From: Apis mellifera
Lineage: Eukaryota > Arthropoda > Insecta > Hymenoptera > Apidae
Assembly (NCBI RefSeq): GCF_003254395.2
Contig: NC_037641.1
Span: 6,439,001 to 6,503,000 of the forward strand
Length of the DNA: 64,000 bases
Reading direction: 5' to 3'
Shown here: in pieces, positions 36,001 to 50,100 of the stretch
How positions within the stretch are numbered: position 1 is the stretch's first letter
Layout: the number at the start of each line of letters is the position of its first letter
The notes under the pieces: model-generated
What the model was told of the DNA's origin: nothing
The model's input: the letters and a program-made list of their open reading frames with translations, nothing else
The model's database searches: none
Position numbers and translations under genes: made by a program

Positions 36001-39000
36001 TAATTTTTCTGATTAATTACTAGTCAAAATAAAACAAATATAATTGATTAGTAATCGTATAAATGAATCGACAAACCAGCAAATATGTAATTATCTAACG
36101 ATGTGATATGAAAATTAAGGATTGATCGATGCGTGTAATTATTAAATTACTGATCTCTTAACACGTATGATCAAGAGCGATAATTATTTATTCTTTCCAG
36201 CTAATGCGGAGAGAAGAATTTCTCGGTTGCAAATTATAACCGAATACTACAGCACTTATACTTGGTCGGGCAAATAGCCCGTGGGTGCTCGAACGATAAT
36301 TATCGTTCCACTTCAAAGAGAAAGTCCGCGGGATATCATTTCCAAGAAAGGCCAAAGGAGAGTCTGTATCCGATCTTGTCGAATGAATCAAACCAGAATC
36401 ACCGGAACCGCTTCGAGGTGCAAACTTGTGAAGAACTCGCGGAGATTAAATATTTCACGAGAGTTGTGCAAAGTGGAGAAAAGAAAGTAGGTGGGTATTT
36501 ATAAGTTTATACTCACTGGACAATCTCTGATGTCGCCCATGCCTCCGGCTTTTCGAAGGAGCTGACCGAATAGATCGGGACTGTTTCGAGAATTCGGCGG
36601 TGTTTGACGAGCCTGCGACGTCAGTGCTGATGCTGATACGTAGTGAACCATCTGGAAATAAATTTAGATTTGTGAATACGCAGGGAAATTTATGGAGGAA
36701 AATAGAGAAGAAAATTATTATGTAATCTGTTAAATTATTTCTCTTGATTTTTCAATCTTTTTAATATTCTATTTTTCAATTAATTCAATTTTTCACGTAT
36801 TATTCAGTATTCAATATGTTACAGGTAGAGATTCCTGTTTAAGAAAATATCCATATCAAAGAATAATGTAATAATAATAATATATCTTGCGTAATTCAGA
36901 GAATTTTAAATTGAAATTTAAGAAAAAAAAAAAAAAAGTAAAAGCTTTAATTCTCTCTCTTCGACTGGGGATAATGGTAGCCAGCTGGTAAAAGCGATCG
37001 GCCATGACCGATACCAGATTGCAACGAGTTTCGCGTTTTTATAATCGGCAGATACAAGCTCAGAGGGAGAACCAACTCCACCCACGTGAGTTGTTTCTGC
37101 TCTGTGCTCGATTATGCCCGAGCTGCGCATTGATTATAGTCGAAAGGGCACTGCTTTTGTTCTTTACCCTGCGTTAGGAAACGTCCACTTTTCTTTTCAA
37201 TTCTTCGAGATTCGACGAGATTGAGAAACACGTTATTTCGCTTTGCTTTTTCATATATCAAATCTCGAATAAGTACGAGATTTGAACGGTTTGAATAGGG
37301 ATTCATTTTTTATTTTTCTCCTTTCTTTTGTTTTTCAGAACTTTTTTAGAATTCTTGATCCATGTTGCAAATTTTATTAAAAACTTATGAATTCTTAATA
37401 TTTTAAGGAAATAAAAATTTCTGGGGAATTCTAGAATTTCTAATTAGATTCCTTCGTGATTTCTTCGTGATTATATTATCAAATATTTAAGAAATCACGA
37501 ATTCTTGGTAAATTTTAAAATCTTTTAAATTCTTTCTAAAAATTTTACAACGGATAGAAAATTAGAAGAATTTCTCGGAAGTTGGACCGCGATTTTCGCA
37601 AAGCAAAAAGCTATTTCTCGTGGAATGAATTAAAAAATTAATGAAAGAGAAAAATGGGATATGCCCGATGAAAGTATAACGAGGTGCGAAGTTCCCAGAA
37701 AATTATATAATTTTATCATAGAAAAAGAGTAATTACGAAGTACCAGGAGCGAAATACGACTTTCGTTATTGCATTTGTTCAGGACCCGTGGTTGGTTTTG
37801 GTTTTCGTATCGAAACTTTGCCACAAGTAATTCCATGTTGCTAACTAGAAATTTAATTAACTCTTCCATACACCGTGAGATATATATTCATTCCCACGAT
37901 AAAGAAACGTGTCCGGCTCTTTTAATGTTCTTTGTTAACTTATTTAACAAAGAGATTCATAAAAGTAATCAATATAAAGTTTTCCCTTTACCCAACATTA
38001 ATAAATAATAATAATTTCTAATCTTTTTTAATATCGCAATATTAATTTCATATTTTCGTATAATTTGAGAGGAAAACAAAATATGTTGTTATATAATCGT
38101 TGTCTTATAATCGTATAAAGGTAAATTCAAAAATTTTGAATTCTAAGAAAATATTCAAAAATTAATATAAAATTCATTTTTTTATATTATATTCGAAAGT
38201 ATATTCATAATATATTCAAAAAGATATTGCGTTTGTACATAATTACATATTATGCAATACTTGTTTCAACTGCTGGTACATTCAGTTGTACATTCAGGTC
38301 AACAATCAATAGAAATTACGCGTTTCCTCATTCTTTAACCACTCTGTCGTATAACAGAAACAGTTTCACAAACATATTTCTCTATGCACGAGGAAATAAA
38401 AGTTAAGCTGAATGTATCGCGGACGAAAGCGAAAATCGCAGTATAAAATGCGAATCACAGAATCAGAGAGAGGAATAATCGAGAGTTTCACTTTTCTCGT
38501 CGAGGCGGAAATAATCAAACTCGTCGAACTAGGGCCAGTTTACCAGAAACGCGATAACACGTTCATAGTTTATCAAGTTTCTCGAAACTTGGTGTAAAAA
38601 CAAAAACACTTCATAATTTTTGTTATAGAAATAATAATAAAAAAATAAAATTCTCTATTAATTAAAGAAAAATTGATGTTGAACAATTGTTGAAGTGGAA
38701 TACAGGAAATAAAATTCTAGGGAACCCTAGAATTTCTAATTTTATCATAATCTACAAACTCATTTGTTATTGTACGAATTTAAAAACCAATTATTCGTCA
38801 ACCCTTCAATAAGAGATTAAATCAAGTGCCATTAGACGAAACTTCTAAGAAACTTCAGCAGATCCCCATTTCGAAGCAATTACAACCCCCTCCGATTGGT
38901 CTCGGTGCCTATTACCAATTCCAACTTGGCTTCCCACACCCTCCTCCAATCGTGCTTCGAGTTTATTGCGCGAAACAGTATCCCATCGACCCTCAAAATC

Positions 39001-42000
39001 CATCCTCTTCCATTCCTCTTGGTCGTTCGCGGCCAATGAGCCGTCAAATCCCGATCAGCTAATCCGTTTACACGACGCGACTCGATCGTTCAGTATCTAG
39101 GCTCGCTTGGGCTTCTCCCTTAAGTCGCTTAAATCGCTTAAAACCCTTAGGGCCCCCTCGAAGGGCTAACTTTCGTTTACCTTCCTCGTTAACCCTCTTC
39201 TCTCTGCCTGGACCACCCCCAAACGATCTCGATCTCACGAGGGGATAGGAGAGAAAACTTTACGAAATTTTTACCTGAGATTCTACCTGGCTACGTGAGA
39301 AAAGAAACGTTCGATGGCAAGGAAGCGATCGTGGGGGCAGATGAATCGAATGGTCGGGAAAAAGAGGGAAGATAAACTATTCTCTGAATTCTCCTTGAAA
39401 CGTAATGGAACGTTTCGCAAGAAACACGTTTTTCCGCGAGTTGCGCGCTCGAATCGAGAGATTCTGTGTTAGGATATGAATATGAGAGGAATGACGATAG
39501 ATGGAGTGCTTTTAAATACGATGCAATCTCGGAGACAAAGTGGAGGTAGAAAAAAAAAAAGAGAAGTTGATGACGAAAGAAATTGATTACAACTTGTAAA
39601 CGATGTTCTTGTGTTTATTGTTCAATGATTTTTTTATCAGTTATTGCGCTATTAGATTTTTTGAAACATGATTAAAAAGTGTTGTTTTACGTTGTTGTAA
39701 AAATAATTGAAATGGATCTTGAACAATAATAATATTTTATTTAATCTCTTTCGTATGTTCAAACAGAAGATTTGTAAAACTTACTCTTAGAAGAATTTAT
39801 ACTTTTTTTCAAAAAGTCCATATATTGCATTGTCCATAAAATTCTCAATTCTAAACACTCTTAATCAATTGTTATCAAAAGTCGCAATTTATTCATCAAT
39901 TTAGGCCGCAGGCCACGTCGATTAGAATTCCCTTTGACGAGAGAAGAACTCGTGGAGCAGACTAACCTGTGTAAAAGGCAGAGGCTCTGAGGTAGCACCA
40001 CAAGCTCCGCAAACGCTTTGCTCGACCAATGTCATGGCGAACTTTTGATGAGGCACGCAGTGTCTGGCGCTGCACATGTCTTCCGCCTCCCCGCTGGCGA
40101 TGTGAAGATGTATGCGCAGAAGAATGTTTTCCTGCAATAATATTTCCTTCTTAATATATCTCCATTATTGTCGTGTTCGATGATACATCGCTAAAAATAA
40201 ATAAGTTCCTGATAATCGATTATGGTAATTCGAAAAAGTAATTATCAGGATGCTACGTCACGTAAAATTAATTTATCTCATTGTTTTATCGTTTCATAAA
40301 GAAACTAATAATTATTTTCTTCAAAGAATGTATCGATTGAATAATTTATTATTAAAAATTTAACGACACTTTTTATCGTTAAAGGTGTTTTGGAAAAATT
40401 GTAAAAAGTTATAAGAGAATGACGTATTAATGAAAATCATCTATTATCAATTATTATTGAGAATATTTAAAATATAAAATGGATCAAAATTCGTGGATAT
40501 CTTTTTGATCGTGCAAAATGCAACGATGCAACAAAGGATCGATAAAATTCCAAATGACAAAAGACACAAAGTTAAAAATAATGATTTCGAATCGCGAAAA
40601 GCAATCACGAAAACCCATGAGGCATTCGCAGAAACTCGTATATTATGATATTCTTTTCTTTGCCATCCTTCCAACCAGCGTTGCTGGAAGAAATATAAAG
40701 CGAGTCGTAAATTTATCCGGATGGCAGCAAGTCTTGAAACATAAGTATCCGGTCCGCTATTAGGAATTTAAAAATATATCCATCCACGTAACGTAAAGAT
40801 ATTATAATTGAAATTTATTCGATTCTAAATTTTAGAATCTTAGAGATACTTAGAGATACTTGCAATGTACACGAATTTCTTATATCAAGATTGCAAAACA
40901 ATCTTAATCTTTGATCATACGTAAACTAATTACGAGATGTGTTAATACCATAAATTAAAAATATTTGACAACTTTCAATTTGACGAGGAATATCATCGAC
41001 AGCTTCTCATAAAATCTTCCATGGATAAACAAGATTTTCATCTCTACTTTATTATCCTCCAATTATTTCATTCTTCAAGCAACAAGTTTGCACACCACGA
41101 TCCAAATAATCTAAACCAAATACACCTTGGACTCTACCATCCTTCCAATCAATCCAACGTTGGAGAACATCCCAAGGCCAACGACACGAAATCCTCACTG
41201 CCACGATCGAATCGTTTAATTAGTCGCTGAAAGTAATCCAATCAGCATGCCCTGAAACGCTCTAGATACGCATGTCCCTGCGTTTATTACACTCGTGGAC
41301 TGCATTCGTTATACATTCGTTTTACGTGGCCGATGTCGACACAAACGCGCGCACACACACACACACATATATATATACGCATGCGCATACGAAACGACAC
41401 CCAATCTAAACGTGACTCCCGTGTAAACGAGAAAGTGAACAACCGGTGCGTATTCGCGCGGAGTCACCTACGGCCACGCTCGGCTGAGGCAATCCGCGAT
41501 ACGCCCGGCCACTGGGAGCCGCGAACGGAGAGGAAACGTGGAACTGGTTTTGCGCGATGGAATATTCAGGATCGTAAACCGCTCGGAAAATCGAGGGAAA
41601 TCGCAACGCATGGACGTCGTGAATGTCGAAACTGAGAGATTAATGCGATCGCGGCCAATAGTTGTAAGGGGGAGTGGATAATGGCCGATAATCGTTCTTA
41701 TGAATGGGCAAAAACAAGTCGAAAACTACGAGCTCTGTTCGGGATTGGCAAGATTATGGAAGTGTATGATTAAATTTTTACAATTTTTAATTACTCATAA
41801 AATTATTTCGTGATTTTTATAAAATGATACGCACGTATCGAGTGCAATGAAGATTAATGAATAATATTTAATCTTGTGTTAGTTTGTATCTTATAGAAAA
41901 AAAAAAAGATTTACACGTGTATGTTTTTTTGTCAAGAAGATGAAATTTGAAGTTCATAATTGATATGACATTAACGGTTTGCGAATATACTGGCAAATAT

Positions 42001-45000
42001 ACTAGCCTCGAACGCATTCTGTTTAATACTACACTTATTATGTTGCAACTCGTTCGTGATACCGTTACGCTACAATAAGCAACTCAATAAAACTTTATAT
42101 CTCTCTCGACACACATTGACATACGTACACGAGCACGCATTATAATTTATTACTGAATAAAAAAATTACGAGGATACACCAACATACTTCTGATTCTAAA
42201 ACTACAACCCAATCATGGATACATACTTTCATTCTTCATCTTCATAATCCATCTAATTAATCTCATAAATTTTCTCAAAAAATAAATAGACTCCTTTCAT
42301 CTGGATTCAAAGAATTTTCAATCGTAATCTTCTTTATAACGCATAGAAAATATCTTTTAACAGCTCTACCAACTTCTTCTACGATTCATTTATACATATA
42401 TATATAACGAGTTGGAAAAGACTTAATAGGCGAAAAGAAACTAGGCAAACTAGTCACTTACGAAACATTCCGCCGCGTCGTCCATGAATCCAAGCTGGAA
42501 TCTTTGCTGGTCGAGAAAACTCTCGGCCAGAGCACGGCGCAGCGTGTCAGGAGGCAACGCGCTCTCTTGCGAAAACTGCAGCTGGGAGAAAAGGTCCTGC
42601 AACAGACAAGGTGACGAACGAATTATTCAAATGCCAAATGAAAAATAAAGGGATGCTTGTTGGAGAGGGCCGCTTTTGTCGCGTTGGGGGGAATTGTTCG
42701 GTTGATTAATGGGTTATCTCAAGAGGCCTTTCGCCGTGATATTATGCGCCGCGGACTTAACGACTCGTTGGCGTTTGTTGCATTTGAAAAGAATTGTTTT
42801 ACGGCTAATCGTGCGTTTCACGCTTCTTGTGTCCTGCGTCGAAGTGGCTCAAGGTAAATCTGTTCTGTTTTGAAGAATTTCGCGAGACTATTAAGATTGT
42901 AGTACTATTAAGATTGCACTTGCACTTGTTGTTGATGGAAAATTCGAACTCAATTTGATAAATGAAGAAATGTAAGAAAAGAAAAATTGAAACGAACGAG
43001 ATCTTACGAAGATGTACGATAAGCCACGTCAAACTTGTTGCAATTTCTGCTTAATTGCATTGGTAAACACTTTTCTTTTTACTATATATATGATGAGCGT
43101 GAAGATGAGTTCGGTTGCTAATAACTCGAGTATTCAATTCAACGCTGGTGACATAGCGTTAAACGATGAAACGTATTTGATGAATAAGGGTATTTGAGGT
43201 CTATATGCGGTCGTTTCGTGAACAGAATAGGATACGAGGAGCAGCGAGTGCACGTGTCGCAAAGACTGTGTAAATATCTCTGTTTGTAGGACACACGTAT
43301 CGCGTTACCGATGCAAAAGATGCACTGGCCACGAGGCATGAAGATATATTGTGTAATATCGTATGAAACTTCTCGAGCATTGGATAACAATTACCGTATA
43401 AATGTCATAAAAATATGAATTACATTGTGCAACAAATTATTTATCAAATTTATACTATTAATATATATTGTATTTTTAGAATTATATTAATTTTGAATAT
43501 TAATTCACGATAAATATTCTTTTATTACAATTTTTCATTATTCAGAGAATTTAAATTTGGAACATAATAATTAAATTAATAATTTAATAATTAATCTTCG
43601 AGAATGATTTTTCATAAGAAGCAAATAAAGTATCGACGAATAAAATAGATTTTGTCAAAGAAATAAATTTTCCGCCTTTTGGTAGCCGCATAAAAGAGAG
43701 GTTTCCTTCGTATAATTTATTCATGAATTCGAGCATGAAATTTCCATATTAAAGTGATCCTGTTTTGGGCGACAGGTACTTTTCACCTTTCTTGAACCAC
43801 CTTTCTTCATTTCCATACAACCTTACGATACATTTCTAAATGTCAAACAATTCTATTCAACTCACTCAAACTGTCTCGATTCATTATTCTAACAAATAGA
43901 AAATTTTAAAATTCTTCCAAACTCGTTGAACCACGAAAAACACTGAAAGGTATTACTTCTTTCAAATATGTACAAATAAACATAAAAACTTTACATTATC
44001 TTTTATATTATCAAAAAGAAAGAGATAATCAACAAGTTTCCTTAAGAAAAAAAAGAACTAATAAGAAATAGTAGATGATAATTTATTTCACATCGAAATA
44101 ACCGAAAGACACGTCACAGTTCCACCGATAAATCGACGAGAGTCACGACCAAAAGCGGAATTAACGAAAATCTCGGGAAGCCGAGTTGCTCCGCCGCGTA
44201 TCAAGCGCCGAATGGATGCAAAAGGAAACTCATAACGCCCACGTACTCTCAATTTCCCGTTACGCAAACGTATGCAAATCCAGCCTGTAAATGTAAATGG
44301 GATCGGCAACCTGAACGAAATCCTCCTTTTAAACCTTTTCTTTCTTCCTAATCAGCATAACAGAGCGGCATGAACGATTTCGAAACTCGATGATTTTCGA
44401 TCCTCCTTCGATCCGTGGAAAAAATACGTCGAAAATTTCGATCCGTCCGTCTTGTCGTTGTCGTTCGAAGATGCATTTTCGAAAAAGGAATCGTGCAAAA
44501 AAAGTCCACGAAAAAAAAAAAGTTAAACGAGTAAACGAGTTTAGTTTCGCAACTAAACGGTGGCCACACGTAGAAAGTCGGCGGCACGCACCGCTTCGGG
44601 CTGCTTGCTCAACGCGTGCACCATTTCGAGGCGCAGCGACGAGAAAAAATGTTAACGAAGAGGAGGAAAAAATGGGATACGAGGAGAGGAGAAGGAGCGA
44701 GTCGGTGACGTGTTTGGATCTATCGATCGATCGGTTTGGAAATTTTTCGCGGGGAAAAACGTTCGAAACAAATGCGCGATTTTTATATCGAAGACGGAAA
44801 ATAAATTAAAATTTTGCATATTTTACGCATGATATAGTTGTATTATCTTGCAAAATTTAATTTATTATAAAATAATTGAAATTATACTTTGTTCGAAAGA
44901 AAAAAGGGTAAAATAATTGTGAAGAAAATCTGGAAAATAATCTGCACGAAGAAAATCGAGCTATCGAAAGAAGCATCAAGTAATGGTTATTGGTGAAATT

Positions 45001-47106
45001 TTTCAATGAAAGTCGTTCGATGAGGTTATCGAATACCGTTCTGAAGAAACGGCTCTGCACGGTTGATGTAAAGTCGACGATGGTCTTTGTCCACGTGCGT
45101 CGAGAAGGATGTCGCACCTGTTGGAAGCAGGTTGGCCTCGTATCGATAAAAAAAACCAATCCACTCGTTGGAACTACGTGCTATCGTGAAATCGATGAAT
45201 GAAAGCGACCATGAAAATTCCAAGATTTATTACGACGCCATATATTAACTCCGTTCTTCTGGAAATCATTGTTACAATGATTATTTCATCGATAGGATCG
45301 ATTAAATAGAAACGTTTCGAAGAATTTTTGAATCTATTGAAATTATTACGCGAATTGGAAAATGACAAATATCTTTTTTTTTTTTCGAAAATCGAAGTAA
45401 AGCAAAGTAAATGGGAGAAATAAATACGTATGATGTGTTTCCTTTCGAATTAAAAATTTCATCATTTAATATCATATTAATAATTCACGATGAAGAAACT
45501 ACACCTGCGTCTAATCACAAATCAGAAAGTCAGAGAATCACGAAGGAAATCCGTTCGAATACCGTATAAGAAATCGACCACTAATGACACTTTAAAGATG
45601 GGCCATGTGTTATTGCTCCAAGTGCTTTCGCGCACACAGCCACTAATTTCTTATCTTTCCAGGCTTAATGCGTTTTGAAGAATGTCAACGACGTTTCACA
45701 GGGAAATAGAGACGTGTCCATTATAACTTTCTTAAGTATATGCTGAGAAAAAAGTTCAATCAGGACTGCAAGAAGTTACGTAACAACATTTCTAAACCGT
45801 ATACATTCGTAGATATAAATTTTTCATATTCTACTGCAAAACTGTTAAAATTTTTATATACATATTTTCTTTCGTTTTATGTAGATATAATAACGAAGCT
45901 ATAGGATTAAGCATACTTTTCGTAGATCGTTCAACTCGATGTTGGACGGCGTGTCCTCTCTTTCCATGCCACTGTCCTCCTCCTCCTCTTTCACCGCCTC
46001 TTCAACTTCGACCTTTGCCACCATCTCGTCCTTCTTTTCGTGGTTGAGTGTCGTCGTCGGCGTCGCCGACGCGTCCTGCCTCACTTTTATCCACTTCAAC
46101 ATTTTCTTCTCTCTGATTGTAAACTACTAGTATATTCGTTTCATCTTCTCTTCCATCCCCTATCGTTTCCACACACTTAGAAATCCTTTCCTAGATTTTT
46201 TTCTTTTGAATTAAAATAACATTTTTTTCTGGAAACTAAACTCAGTCGGTCCATAAGATAACGCGTCCTCGTTTCATTTCATGAAACCACTTATTTACAA
46301 GTTGAACAAAAATTCACTTTGTGTAAATTATTCTCTCCGTTTAAGAAGAACGAAAGGAAAAGAAAGTGTATATCTTTTTCTCTACATTCTTCCGAAAAAG
46401 AAAAATCCAAGGAATAATTTCTCGACGCACACACACAAACGCATGAACAAAATTTTTCTCAAAATTCACGAGATCACACGAAGCACAAAAGATTACACGA
46501 GCGTGGAAAAGTAAAATTCAAAGTAAAATTGCGTTTTGAAATCGAGATAAGAGCAGCGGCCGTGGCGAGCGACATGGTCTCCACGACTGGTCCCGAGCAA
46601 ATACAAATTCTCACTCGGCTAGGCTCCTCTCTCTGATCCTCCCGTGGAGAGATAGTTCTATTTGCAATGTCTACACGTTGTGCTATTCGTTAGCCCTCTC
46701 CAAGCTTGATCCACTTGCTGCACTTGCCACGCGGAACTTTTTTCCTTTTGCGTCCTTTGTTATCAATTTTTTTTTTTTAACCTGCACTCTTCTAATATTA
46801 GTCCAGAGTAAATAAGACTTTCGAATTTTATTTTTTGACTGTCATACAGTACGTCTTATCAATAAGATCTCATTTAGGATTGTTAAAATCATTCCTTCCA
46901 GATCAACATCCGAATTAATTATCGGACAATGGTTGAAATTATATCGGATAGAAGGACAATGATGCTCGAGTTCGTTCAAGGGTTTCACGGAACGGAAGGA
47001 AAACGTGTGTACGGAAACAGGTGGCCAAGCGCTGAAAGAGAGACCTCGGCAGATGATCCCTGTGCAAACAAGTATCGAGGATTCGTATCCAGCAATTGCA
47101 TGCCGG

Positions 47107-47139
<33 letters not shown>

Positions 47140-50100
47140 ACCCGTTGCCAGACGAGTCGTAGACTCGATTAAAAACATAAACTCGTTTGGCAAGTGAAGT
47201 CACCTCTTCGATCTAAGAGCCAAGTGATCTTTCACGGCAACCTGGATAAACGATGCGAGCCTTCCCCTTTCCCCCATCGTCGATGCTGGGAACCCTCGAT
47301 AAATATTCTTCTCGGGGGAGGGAGGGGAGGGGAAGAGCAGGAAAAGATCTCCAGATAAATCCTCCTTCTTCTCGGTGAACAGTTAGACAGACGTTTTAAT
47401 TATTACGCTTGTGCTTTTCATTGAACACCCCGGGAAATTCTTCCCCCCACCGTTATTGTCTATCGGCGTGATGATCGGAGGAAGCCGATTTAAAAATATT
47501 ATTCCTCGATCGAGGCAAGGAAACCTCTCTTCCGGGCTTTGACGACTCGTTGCGTCTCTCCCTTTCGTTCCACTTCAGCGTGCCACGTGCTTCTGCGCAC
47601 GATCGTGCGGCTTCTTCTTCTTTTCCTTTTTTTCTTAAATTCTTCCACCAAGTTCGTCCGGTTTCCGAAAAATTCCACCAAAATTTCGACACGTGCTCTT
47701 GTAAAAATTAATTTCAATTGATTTAAAATTAATAATAATAAAAACGGTAAATCTCTCGTAACGCAATTATTACGTATACTTTGAATTACGCTTAATTTCC
47801 GCATTTATCTTTCACTTTGTTCATAAATAATTTATAGGATCGAGATAAATGTGAGCGTAGTTAAAGAATAACACTTTTATTCCCCCCCCTCTCTTCTTCC
47901 TAGTTCTATTCTTCGAACGTGTATACAGTTTCCACTTTATCGTATGTATACACGTTTCATAAAATGGTTGTAAGAAACTGTAGAAGACTTTAAAAGCGAG
48001 CATTAATGTCTCAATCTTTCTCGCCTCGTCACACCGCTACACAAGTCTCGCTCTAAACAATCTAAACCCAGTTACACTGGACGAGTCATCGAGCTCCTCG
48101 AACAAGAAATCCGTTGCTTTCCCTCGCTCCCTTCTCGGCCACAGAAAAATCACCGAGATTCAACCTCGCATGGAACACCACCACCTGCGTCAAGAAGCCA
48201 CAATCAACGGTAACTCGTTCCCTCGACGACCTCCTCTTCCAAACATCCTCTCGTTTTTGCCGCAAAGATCGAAACAATCGATATTCGACTTCTCCCCATT
48301 TCTGTACCGTCTAATTTCATTTGGGATCTGACTCTGACCAAACTTCTCGTTTCAACCCTTTCGAATCGAAGTTTCGATCTTTAAATCCTCCCAGTCGCTC
48401 TTCTGGATTGGAAAAGTCACGATGCTCATTTCTCTCCTCTTTCAATCGAACTTCCGATCTTTAAATCCAGCCATTCTTCAGCCATTGGAGATAAAACAGT
48501 CACATAATATCATCGATCGTCGAATCCATCACTTTTTCCACGATTGGAGCAAGCAAAATCACGATATCAAAACCTCTTCTCCAGCGAAGTTTCGATCCTT
48601 TAAACCCGCTACCTCCTCTATCCTCTTTCGTCAAATGAATCAAAGCGGCCGACAGTCGCCGTTTCAACCCTTCCTATCCAGGTTCCAAGCAACGAAGCTT
48701 GGTGTCGTTGATCGGATATCGGCGAGGAGTAAATCCAAAGGGAACGGTGACGAGCCGAGACTTCTTCTCTCGCGTCTCGTGGAGGAACGTGGAGAGAACG
48801 AGCACGAGACTACCTGCACGCGGCGCCGTGCGCTCGTACCTGAAAGCAGCGGCTCGCACTGCGCTCGAGAACGAACCCCCCCCTCGCTCCGTCTCCGTCC
48901 CTCGTGTTCCTCGGCGCACAGGCCCCTCTTCTTTCCCCTTGCCGCGGCAACAGGGCCCTACATAGATCCGAATGACGTCACCTGGTTAGCTGTCCTACGT
49001 TCACCAACCTGGCCGACCAAAGGCCCACAGCCAGGGCTGTGCGCTCCTCGGGCGCTTTTTCTCTTGCCCTCTTTCTCTCGATTCTCGTGATACTTTTGAG
49101 GCGATGTTGAGAGGCGAGAGATGAGTAATTTCACGCGATCTTGTTCCTCTCGTTATTCCCCTCCCCTCTTTTTTTTAATTATTTTTATAGGTAGATTTTA
49201 TTAAAGATGGGAGAAAAGTAGAAGAAATAGTTTTAAATAATGTAAAAAGAACCATTTATTGATTCCTTTCTTCGTAAAAGAATTATATTATGAGAATTTG
49301 TAATAAGCTCTTATATAGCAACCTGCGTGCAACGATGATTCATATCGAAGGATCCTCCGAAGGGCTGTGAAATATGTTTGAAAGGGAGCAGGTGTTGGTG
49401 GGTAAGGTTGGTAAAATAGACGAGAGCCCCAAAAGGCAGACGAAATAAAGTGAATTTTCAGAATGATGGTTAAACTGTTACTGAATATTTTCAAATAAAA
49501 ATCAAAGAAAGAAAATATGTATTTATGAAATTCGGAAAGAAAATTAGAAGAAAAGAAAATTTATCGTGGATAAATGGTTCTATTATATTTCCATCGGGAA
49601 TACGAAACGGCCAATTGATTCTTTGATACATTAGACTTGCATCATTGTGGAGAAAGTCTTAATCAATAAGACGGCTTATCAAGGGACATAAAATATGCTG
49701 ACACAGTTTCTTATCCGTTGTACGTAGGTTACACATTCAGATAAGAAATAACTTTACCTCTTGAACAATCAAATTTCTCTTTCCTCTGAAATAACTATCT
49801 TCATCAACAAGATTTTATTATCAAAAAATTACTTTCCAAGAATTTTCAAAACAAATTATCGCAATAAAGAATGATAACCAGTAATCCTAACCGATTAAAA
49901 TAAAAAAAAATAAGAATCATCTTCATTACATTTATTCTTCCGGTTCATTACGAACACTCATATCGACTTTATAACTTTCTTTTACGCAAGAAGAGAAAGA
50001 TTGTGCGTGAATATCAAAGCAATCTGAAATAACAAAAATAACAGAAATCCAAACTTGCCGATATTTATGCAAATTTTACCTCTGGATAAGCGCACGAACG

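Noticed and set aside
48422..49090. 222-codon plus-strand frame
   Set aside because: GC-rich sequence lowers stop frequency; the translation shows no domain and other frames are equally open.
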